Source: CAZPAH01 sp964584495 (GTDB lineage Bacteria; Krumholzibacteriota; Krumholzibacteriia; Krumholzibacteriales; Krumholzibacteriaceae). From it: a stretch of DNA of 7,450 nucleotides. Numbering within the stretch: position 1 is the stretch's first letter; each line of letters opens with the position of its first letter. Position numbers and translations under genes: made by a program. This document shows, in pieces, positions 1 through 4,849 of this stretch. The notes below the pieces were generated by a model, which did not search any database, was not told where the DNA came from, and worked only from the letters and a program-made list of their open reading frames with translations. The stretch covers positions 1 through 7,450 of the forward strand of contig CAZPAH010000131.1 of NCBI GenBank assembly GCA_964584495.1. The letters are read 5' to 3'.

Positions 1-224
1 CGACCGGAGCGGGAGACAGCTTTGCCGGAGGGTTTATGGGCAGCCTGGCGGCTACCGGCGCATTGGATGAGCGGGCGTTCAGAAAAGCGATGGTTTATGG
101 AACCGTTTCGGCGAGTTTCGCCTGCGAGGATTTTTCGGTCAGGCGCCTCGAGAGCCTGACGCACGAGCAGATTAAAAAACGATTTAACGACTTTGTTGAT
201 ATAATCCATGTCGAGAAGGAATAA
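1..224 (+). CDS. PfkB-family carbohydrate/nucleoside kinase, C-terminal fragment (5' end outside window)
   Basis: The reading frame is open from the left edge (first full codon at base 3) to TAA at 222-224, giving about 73 residues. It opens with TGAGDSFAGGF, the second PfkB signature. In this ribokinase-like family the Asp of GAGD (codon 15-17) is the catalytic base that activates the substrate hydroxyl, and the flanking glycines form the anion hole for the ATP phosphate. The remainder is the usual C-terminal helical part (ATGALDERAFRKAMVYGTVS, then a helix ending in Lys/Glu). An ATG at base 36 lies inside the signature, so it cannot be the true start. The substrate (ribose, fructose, adenosine or other) cannot be told from this piece. 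The next gene has its own promoter and lies 162 bases downstream, so the kinase probably ends its own transcript. Family assignment is firm; specificity is unknown. Confidence 0.9.
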   Translation, partial: TGAGDSFAGGFMGSLAATGALDERAFRKAMVYGTVSASFACEDFSVRRLESLTHEQIKKRFNDFVDIIHVEKE

Positions 225-242
225 AATTTGCCTGAATCACGT

Positions 243-270
243 TTGATGGTTATTTTATGGAGAATAATAT
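243..270 (+). promoter_or_regulatory. Possible weak sigma70 promoter
   Basis: TTGATG at 243-248 and TAATAT at 265-270 are separated by 16 bases. Each box matches the consensus at four of six positions, and the -10 keeps the key T, A and final AT. It would start transcription near 277, upstream of the stronger promoter at 320-348. It may be an additional promoter for the gene at 387 or chance similarity in an AT-rich stretch. Confidence 0.3.
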
Positions 271-319
271 CGTGAAACGGCAAAAAGCGGCCATTCCACC
301 TATCGGCTGCTGTCAGTGC

Positions 320-348
320 TTGAGTTTTGCAACATTTTATGTTACAAT
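320..348 (+). promoter_or_regulatory. Sigma70-type extended -10 promoter for the gene at 387
   Basis: TTGAGT at 320-325 (four of six) and TACAAT at 343-348 (five of six) are separated by exactly 17 bases. A TG at 340-341 sits one base before the -10 box, forming an extended -10 element. Transcription would start near 355, leaving a leader of about 30 bases that contains the Shine-Dalgarno at 373-379. This is the best promoter-like element in the left half of the window. Confidence 0.65.
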
Positions 349-386
349 AGGTTCTGTTTGGCGAACAGGGTGAAGGAGAGAGGTAT

Positions 387-1193
387 TTGACTGACGGTTT
401 TGCTAACGAAGGTTTGATCAGTAGGGCGGAAGAGCTCATTCTTCGGATCAGGGATATCCAATCCTGCCGTATCGCATTGGACGAAAAGGGCGCTATCTCC
501 GAAGTGCACGTTGTCGCGGCCACCGAGAGACCTCCCAAGATGATAGCCCGGGATGTCGAGACATGTCTCAAGGCGGAACTCAACATGGAGATCGATTACC
601 GGAAGATCGGAGTCGTTCTGATCGATACGATAGACGAGGAGTCCCGGGAGTGGAATTCCTCGAAGGCGGCAGATGAGATTGTGGAAGACAGGCTAAGGGA
701 AGAAACCGCCTCCGCTCCGCCGAAGACGGATAACGATTCGGGGACCGTCGAAGATGCCACGCTCGAGTTCCTTGAGGAAGATCAAAGGATTCTTTTCAAG
801 GGGCTGAGCATGACCATAGACGAGAGCCGGGTGGATGCCGAGGTAAAGCTCGAGAAAAACGGTTTCGCAGTGACGGGGTGCCAGGGAGATTTCAGGAAAG
901 CCGGACCTATCTACGAAACGATAGCCGGCGCAACGATCCATGCGGTCACAGAACTGCTTGACGAGGATTTCCATCTGTGCTTATCTGGGGTGGATGAAGT
1001 AGAAGTTTCCGAACGCAAGGCGCTTATCGCGGTTATAGACATGATCGACGGGCGTGTCGTAAGAAGTTTCGCCGGGAGCGCTTTTATCGGTCGCGATCCA
1101 AACGAAGCAACGGTTCTCGCCGTTCTGGATGCGGTTAACCGCCCGTCGGGCAGATGGAAATCACGCAAGGAAATACATTACAGGATCAGTTGA
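387..1193 (+). CDS. Uncharacterised two-domain protein upstream of an HD-GYP gene
   Basis: I do not recognise a named family. The start is TTG at 387, seven bases after AAGGAGA (373-379); the next in-frame ATG is about 50 codons in and would cut into the first domain. The 268-residue product is soluble and acidic, with no signal peptide or membrane segment. Two alpha/beta regions are visible. Residues about 12-84 carry an IALDEKGAISEVHVV strand pair, then RPPKMIARDVETCLKAEL and IDYRKIGVVLID. This pattern (HV, R-P-K-x-I-x-R-D-V, I-D-x-R-K-I) looks like something that recurs in uncharacterised bacterial proteins. After an acidic linker (about 85-130), residues about 135-258 form a second region with a helix like ATIHAVTELL and an end like AFIGRDPNEATVLAVLDAVN, which could be a small ligand-binding or dimerisation fold. 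No catalytic motif is evident. A 185-base gap precedes the HD-GYP gene on the same strand, so a regulatory partnership is possible but unproven. Confidence 0.85.
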   Translation: MTDGFANEGLISRAEELILRIRDIQSCRIALDEKGAISEVHVVAATERPPKMIARDVETCLKAELNMEIDYRKIGVVLIDTIDEESREWNSSKAADEIVEDRLREETASAPPKTDNDSGTVEDATLEFLEEDQRILFKGLSMTIDESRVDAEVKLEKNGFAVTGCQGDFRKAGPIYETIAGATIHAVTELLDEDFHLCLSGVDEVEVSERKALIAVIDMIDGRVVRSFAGSAFIGRDPNEATVLAVLDAVNRPSGRWKSRKEIHYRIS

Positions 1194-1369
1194 CGCCCCG
1201 GACTGCGCATGTGCCGTTTTTGGTGCATAACTTATTTTTCCTCAACAGATTACTTGACAGATCTTGCGGAAGCATCCTGTTGATTCTTGGCATGGAACCT
1301 GCAGCGATCAGAAGAGCCTGATTGCAAGGACCGGGGGGGGAAACAAGCCGTCTTGTGGGCGGTAAAACC

Positions 1370-1375
1370 AGGTGA
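1370..1375 (+). promoter_or_regulatory. Shine-Dalgarno supporting the TTG start at 1379
   Basis: AGGTGA lies three bases before TTG. It matches the right-hand part of the full Shine-Dalgarno (AAGGAGGTGATC), so the short gap corresponds to a normal distance once the pairing register is taken into account. The in-frame TGA at 1373-1375 rules out any start further upstream. Confidence 0.6.
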
Positions 1376-1378
1376 ACC

Positions 1379-2695
1379 TTGATTTCAGCTAGAGAAAAAA
1401 CAGGGTGGTCCTTCAGAATATTCTACGGCGTATACGTGGCCGTGGGGCTCTTATTTCTTGCTTGGTTCATAAAGGACCTTCCCGGGGGGCACTGGCGGGA
1501 TATTCTCCTCTTGGTCGTTCTCATAATCATTGCTGATTCCGTGCAGATTTCACTGCCGCGAGGGGGAGCGTCGATCTATACCTCCTCCCCGATCGATCTC
1601 GCGGGAATCGTGCTCTTCGGCCCGGCTATAATGGCGGTGACTGAAGCGATAGCCACCGTGATAACTGAAGGGATATTCCAGAGGCGCCCCTTTATAAAGG
1701 TGCTTTTCAACGTTCCTCTCCTGGTTCTCACCGTCGGGATTTCGGGAATAGTCTACCGGGCCTTCGGCTCCCTGGCCGATCTGAGCTCACCCCTTTTCCT
1801 GGTTCCGCTATTCTCGGCGGGTATTGTCTACTACATTCTCAATACCTGGTCGGTAAGTTTTATCATTTCCCTCAACAGCGGCAGAAATCCGGTTCACGTC
1901 TGGAAACAGAATTACATGTGGAATTTCTTCCATATCCTTGCTTTCCTTCCGGTTGGAGCTGTTATAGCCCTGTTATACAGGAATTCGGGTGTTTGGACGA
2001 TCGCGTTGTTCATCATTCCGCTCTTTCTCGCCAGATATTCGTTCCAGCTTTATCTCGATATGCGCGAGACCCATATCAATACGGTGGCAGCCCTCTCATC
2101 GGCCATCGACGCTTCCGACCCCTTCACCCACGGGCACTCTTTCAGGGTTTCGAAATATGCGTTGAGGATAGCGAGGGAGATGGGACTTTCGTCCAAGGAT
2201 TTGGAGATGCTCGAGTACGCCTCGCTGCTTCACGATATAGGCAAGATCGCGGTTCAAAACGATGTTCTGCTCAAGATAGGGCCCTTGACCGATGACGAGT
2301 GGAAATCGCTGAGATCGCATCCCGATATCGGCGCCGATATCGTCGAGCAGCTTAAGTTCCTGAAGGAGGCCGTAAACGTGATCCGATGCCACCACGAGCG
2401 TCCCGACGGAAGCGGATATCCACGCGGCCTGAAGGAGGATGAAATTCCTCTGGGAGCGCATATCATGAACGTCGTTGATGCTTTTGACGCGATGACATCG
2501 GACAGGCCCTACAGGAAGGCCCTGCCGATAGAGAAGGTCATAGAGGAGCTGGAGAAATACAAGGGCGCGCAATTTCACTCGAAGGTTACGGATCTTCTGC
2601 TCGACATGTACAGACGGGGCGATTTTCCGATAATCGTCGAAGCCGACGCCACGACCGAGATATATAAATCGCTTGTCGAGCACGTCAAACTCTGA
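1379..2695 (+). CDS. Seven-helix membrane protein with C-terminal HD-GYP domain (probable c-di-GMP phosphodiesterase)
   Basis: The 438-residue protein starts at TTG, the first possible start after an in-frame TGA. Residues 1-214 hold about seven hydrophobic segments (roughly 11-31, 40-57, 71-97, 104-127, 138-164, 171-190, 196-214), probably a membrane sensor; I cannot match it to a named MASE-type domain. A helical linker (215-245) leads to the HD-GYP domain. All family hallmarks are present: HGHSFRV (His253), LLHDIGKIAV (His285, Asp286, Lys289), the RSHPDIG His at 314, HHERPDGSGYP (338-348, the GYP motif) and VDAFDAMTSDRPYR (Asp367). These are the metal ligands and catalytic residues of HD-GYP enzymes, which hydrolyse cyclic di-GMP to pGpG and GMP; some members prefer 3',3'-cGAMP. 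No GGDEF or receiver domain is present, so the input is likely sensed by the membrane part. The stop is 16 bases before purM, implying one transcript. Function as an active hydrolase is inferred from intact residues. Confidence 0.93.
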   Translation: MISAREKTGWSFRIFYGVYVAVGLLFLAWFIKDLPGGHWRDILLLVVLIIIADSVQISLPRGGASIYTSSPIDLAGIVLFGPAIMAVTEAIATVITEGIFQRRPFIKVLFNVPLLVLTVGISGIVYRAFGSLADLSSPLFLVPLFSAGIVYYILNTWSVSFIISLNSGRNPVHVWKQNYMWNFFHILAFLPVGAVIALLYRNSGVWTIALFIIPLFLARYSFQLYLDMRETHINTVAALSSAIDASDPFTHGHSFRVSKYALRIAREMGLSSKDLEMLEYASLLHDIGKIAVQNDVLLKIGPLTDDEWKSLRSHPDIGADIVEQLKFLKEAVNVIRCHHERPDGSGYPRGLKEDEIPLGAHIMNVVDAFDAMTSDRPYRKALPIEKVIEELEKYKGAQFHSKVTDLLLDMYRRGDFPIIVEADATTEIYKSLVEHVKL

Positions 2696-2697
2696 TG

Positions 2698-2703
2698 AAA
2701 GGA
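2698..2703 (+). promoter_or_regulatory. Shine-Dalgarno deciding the purM start at TTG 2712
   Basis: AAAGGA lies just after the HD-GYP stop codon and eight bases before TTG 2712. An earlier in-frame TTG at 2673 lies inside the HD-GYP gene, has no such site, and would add thirteen residues (MSSTSNSDERNGS) foreign to PurM. Starting at 2712 gives MSSRYSDAGVDID, which fits the family N-terminus. Confidence 0.75.
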
Positions 2704-2711
2704 ACGGTTCA

Positions 2712-3731
2712 TTGAGCTCAAGGTACTCAGATGCAGGTGTAGATATAGATGCCTCGAACAGGGCGATGAGGGATGTCGGAAAGCTTGCCAAGAGTACCTG
2801 GAGCAGCCGGGTCCTTTCCGAGATAGGCAATTTCGGCGGTCTTTACGAGATGCCGCGCGACTTAGAAAATCCAGTTCTTGTCTCAAGCACCGATGGAGTT
2901 GGGACCAAGCTGAAGCTGGCCTTCATGACCGGCAGGCATGACACGATCGGAGAGGATCTCGTCAACCATTGCGTCAACGATATCCTTGTTCAGGGAGCGG
3001 AGCCTCTTTTCTTCCTGGACTATTTCGGATGCGGAAAACTCGACCCTTCGGTCGTTACGGAAGTAGTCAGGGGGCTTGCCGCCGGCTGTAAGAACAACGG
3101 GTGCGCCTTGATAGGAGGGGAAACCGCCGAGATGCCGGGTTTCTACCGTGACGGCGAGTATGATCTGGCGGGGTGCATCGTCGGTATCGTCGAGAGGGAT
3201 GCGATCATCAATGGGCGCTCGATAGTCCCCGGCGACGCAATCCTGGCTCTGCCATCGAGCGGACTCCATACGAATGGATATTCGCTTGCCAGGAAGACTG
3301 TTTTCGAGGATGCAGGGCTGGACATCGCCGACGAAATCCCCGGCACGGGAAGGCGGGCGGCGGATATCCTTCTCGAGATTCACAGGAGCTATCTCCACGA
3401 AGTGAGATCGATACGAACGGCAGTCGAGATAAAGGGGCTGGCGCATATAACCGGCGGCGGGTTGCTGGAGAATATACCGCGAATCATCCCAGATGGATGC
3501 GCGGTTCGGATTGATAAGGGTTCCTGGAATATCCCGCCTCTCTTCGACTTTCTGCGAGACAGGGGGGGCGTGAGCGAAACAGAGATGTACCGTGTGTACA
3601 ATATGGGGATAGGTATGGTGGTGATAATTCCGGGAGGGGAAGAGAAGAAGACGGTTGGCTGCGGTTGCCGCTGGGAACCGTTCCGCATCGGCGAGATCAT
3701 CGCAGGGGAAAAAGGCGTTCGTCTCGAGTGA
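2712..3731 (+). CDS. purM: Phosphoribosylformylglycinamidine cyclo-ligase (AIR synthetase)
   Basis: PurM catalyses the ATP-dependent ring closure of formylglycinamidine ribonucleotide to aminoimidazole ribonucleotide, the fifth step of de novo purine synthesis, in the cytoplasm. The 339-residue product is close to the usual length of about 345. Family motifs run in order: YSDAGVDID at the N-terminus, STDGVGTKLKLA (residues 59-70), VNDILVQGAEPLFFLDYFGCGKL, GGETAEMPG (135-143) followed by GEYDLAGCIVG, LPSSGLHTNGYSLARK, HITGGGLLENIPR (from 245), and EMYRVYNMGIGM. Both the N-terminal dimerisation half and the C-terminal half of the PurM fold are complete, and nothing suggests decay. The start is TTG behind AAAGGA. 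It follows the HD-GYP gene by 16 bases, so the two are almost certainly cotranscribed. No purN, purD, purH or other purine gene is next to it, so it lies outside a classical pur cluster here. A run of seven G at 3562-3568 lies in frame. Confidence 0.97.
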   Translation: MSSRYSDAGVDIDASNRAMRDVGKLAKSTWSSRVLSEIGNFGGLYEMPRDLENPVLVSSTDGVGTKLKLAFMTGRHDTIGEDLVNHCVNDILVQGAEPLFFLDYFGCGKLDPSVVTEVVRGLAAGCKNNGCALIGGETAEMPGFYRDGEYDLAGCIVGIVERDAIINGRSIVPGDAILALPSSGLHTNGYSLARKTVFEDAGLDIADEIPGTGRRAADILLEIHRSYLHEVRSIRTAVEIKGLAHITGGGLLENIPRIIPDGCAVRIDKGSWNIPPLFDFLRDRGGVSETEMYRVYNMGIGMVVIIPGGEEKKTVGCGCRWEPFRIGEIIAGEKGVRLE

Positions 3732-3865
3732 CCCGGTTTAAAGCTACCTGCTGGGAAATCAGTCGGTTGAGGGTGCAGTGGCGGTTGAAAAGCCGCGGCG
3801 CCCGGTTGAGTTCCGTTGACAGCATTTCCCTTATATTCTTAAGTACCTATCCGATTTTTCAATTC

Positions 3866-3894
3866 TTGACAGAAAAATCAGGCAATGATACGAT
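3866..3894 (+). promoter_or_regulatory. Sigma70-type promoter for the STAS pair (distal)
   Basis: A perfect TTGACA at 3866-3871 is followed after 17 bases by TACGAT (3889-3894), which keeps the essential TA and final AT of the -10 box. Transcription would start near 3901, giving a leader of about 100 bases before the first STAS gene. The region after purM is AT-rich and contains no open frame of note, consistent with a promoter region. Confidence 0.6.
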
Positions 3895-3908
3895 TCGCCC
3901 TTGAAAGA

Positions 3909-3936
3909 TTTTCTATTTGTCCAAATGGGTTATAAT
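3909..3936 (+). promoter_or_regulatory. Possible second promoter with consensus TATAAT, bracketed by an inverted repeat
   Basis: A consensus TATAAT lies at 3931-3936. Its -35 is poor: TTTTCT at 3909-3914 with a 16-base gap matches at three positions. A weak -35 next to a perfect -10 may mean dependence on an activator. GTCCAA (3919-3924) and TTGGAC (3945-3950) are perfect inverted copies placed on either side of the -10 box, which could be an operator. Confidence 0.4.
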
Positions 3937-4003
3937 ACTTATTATTGGACTGATACGACTGATGTTGAAATATTCCTAACCGGCTCAAAGAGAGGAGTCC
4001 GAG

Positions 4004-4345
4004 ATGCTGACCATCAAAAACAGAGATGAAGGTGATGTACTTGTACTTGATCTCGAAGGGCAGATTGATGGTGGACCGAAATCCGAGAAGATCCAAGAGA
4101 TAATTAAAGAAAGCATCCAAAACGGGCGCAGGAAATTCGTTCTCAATTTGAGCGATGTCAAATGGTTAAATTCTCTGGGAGCCGGCGTTCTGATAGCTTC
4201 GTATGCATCGGCGAAGAGGGAAAAAGCCGCACTCAAGCTCTTCGGCGTATCGGACAGGGTCGAAACCGTTCTGAAAACATGCGGTCTCATTCCTGATGTA
4301 TTCGATGTCTATGATACAGAGGGCGATGCGATAACGAGCTTCTGA
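4004..4345 (+). CDS. STAS-domain protein, anti-sigma-factor-antagonist-like (first of a tandem pair)
   Basis: A single STAS domain fills the 113 residues, the size of SpoIIAA and RsbV. The order is typical: strand DVLVLDLEGQIDGGP, a helix (about 25-40), strand KFVLNLSDVKW, the phospho-site loop, then helices and strands ending in FDVYDTEGDAITSF. In SpoIIAA/RsbV proteins the loop reads D-S-S/T-G-L-G, and its first Ser is phosphorylated by an anti-sigma kinase to control partner binding. Here it reads NSLGAG: Ser57 is kept, but Asp is replaced by Asn and the second Ser by Leu. The ATG follows GAGGAG (3992-3997) by six bases. A paralogue lies 45 bases downstream with no terminator between them. 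No kinase, phosphatase or sigma gene is in the window, so the partner is unknown. A role in partner switching is inferred from the family. Confidence 0.9.
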   Translation: MLTIKNRDEGDVLVLDLEGQIDGGPKSEKIQEIIKESIQNGRRKFVLNLSDVKWLNSLGAGVLIASYASAKREKAALKLFGVSDRVETVLKTCGLIPDVFDVYDTEGDAITSF

Positions 4346-4390
4346 ATGTTCGGACGGTAAACGCTTGATTCAAACAAAAGGGATGAAAAG

Positions 4391-4732
4391 ATGAAGATTA
4401 AACAGAAAGTGGTTGATGGAATAACCGTTCTTGAACTTTCGGGTGAGATGTACGGTGGCCCGGACAATATTAAACTTGTGGATACAATCTCCGAGCTGAT
4501 ATCCGAAGAGAAGCTCGATCTTGTAATAAATCTCGCTAAAGTCAAATGGATCTCAAGTACCGGTCTCGGGATCCTTGTTTCGGCACGGTCGCGTTACGCA
4601 AAAGAGGGCGGCGTAATAAAGCTTTGCAATCCCAACGACAGGGTGCTCGGCATCCTTCAGGTAACCCGCCTGAATCTGATATTCGATGTCTTCGGATCGG
4701 AAAGCGAGGCGATAGCGAGTCTCAAGCAGTGA
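4391..4732 (+). CDS. STAS-domain protein, anti-sigma-factor-antagonist-like (second of a tandem pair)
   Basis: This 113-residue STAS protein is a paralogue of the preceding gene. Hand alignment gives 38 identities over about 111 positions, including GGP near residue 24, VINL/VLNL, VKW, the loop glycines and KL...DRV. The phospho-site loop reads ISSTGLG. Ser56 sits at the position phosphorylated in SpoIIAA and RsbV, followed by the usual Thr and GLG; only the preceding Asp is replaced by Ser. This copy is therefore closer to a classical antagonist than its neighbour. The ATG is seven bases after AAAGGGA (4377-4383). The gap of 45 bases after the first gene holds no promoter or terminator that I can see, so the two are likely translated from one message and produced together. 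The pair could share one anti-sigma kinase or answer to two. A hairpin terminator follows at 4777-4824. Confidence 0.92.
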   Translation: MKIKQKVVDGITVLELSGEMYGGPDNIKLVDTISELISEEKLDLVINLAKVKWISSTGLGILVSARSRYAKEGGVIKLCNPNDRVLGILQVTRLNLIFDVFGSESEAIASLKQ

Positions 4733-4776
4733 GCGATTCGGGTTTTAAAGGTGCCAAGCCTATTATTTTCAAAGAG

Positions 4777-4824
4777 AAAGCGGAATGTAGCATCGTCGGT
4801 TGACGGCTCCGTTCCGTTTTTTTT
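4777..4824 (+). terminator. Intrinsic terminator after the STAS pair (or attenuator of the peptidase gene)
   Basis: An outer stem pairs CGGAA (4781-4785) with TTCCG (4812-4816) and can be extended by a G-T pair and AAA/TTT. Inside it, AGC (4789-4791) pairs with GCT (4806-4808), and CGTC (4794-4797) pairs with GACG (4802-4805) around a GGTT loop. Eight T follow at 4817-4824. The stem is interrupted by a 3x3 internal loop and a two-base bulge, so strength is moderate, but hairpin plus T-run is the standard arrangement. It ends only 25 bases before the peptidase start codon. Confidence 0.75.
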
Positions 4825-4849
4825 ACCCTTCTGCGCGGGAGGTTGCGCG

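Noticed and set aside
36..224. A complete 62-residue gene starting at ATG 36
   Set aside because: The frame is open to the left edge, and the ATG lies within the PfkB GAGD signature, so this is the tail of a longer kinase.
287..310. Hairpin GCGGCC/GGCTGC as a terminator for the kinase gene
   Set aside because: The stem has a 12-base loop and no T-run follows it on the + strand; a T-run exists only for - strand transcription, where no gene is seen.
1254..1285. TTGACA at 1254-1259 as a promoter for the HD-GYP gene
   Set aside because: The -35 is perfect, but no box resembling TATAAT lies 15 to 19 bases downstream (best TGTTGA, two matches).
2673..2711. An extended purM start at TTG 2673 overlapping the HD-GYP gene
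   Set aside because: It has no Shine-Dalgarno and adds residues not seen in PurM; TTG 2712 has AAAGGA at the right distance and gives the family N-terminus.
2096..2830. A 244-residue open frame on the - strand
   Set aside because: It lies antisense to the HD-GYP domain and the purM start, both strongly supported; its translation shows no domain and is low-complexity in character.
2883..3446. A 187-residue open frame on the - strand inside purM
   Set aside because: It is a shadow of an intact, well-conserved purM and shows no recognisable motif or Shine-Dalgarno.
3781..3796. GCGGTT-GAAA-AGCCGC hairpin as a purM terminator
   Set aside because: It is a neat stem with a GNRA loop, but it is followed by GGCGCCCGG and not by a T-run, so it lacks the intrinsic terminator arrangement.
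4751..4849. An extended peptidase start at GTG 4751
   Set aside because: It would place the terminator inside the gene and put 33 residues before a clear signal peptide; ATG 4850 has GGGAGG seven bases upstream.
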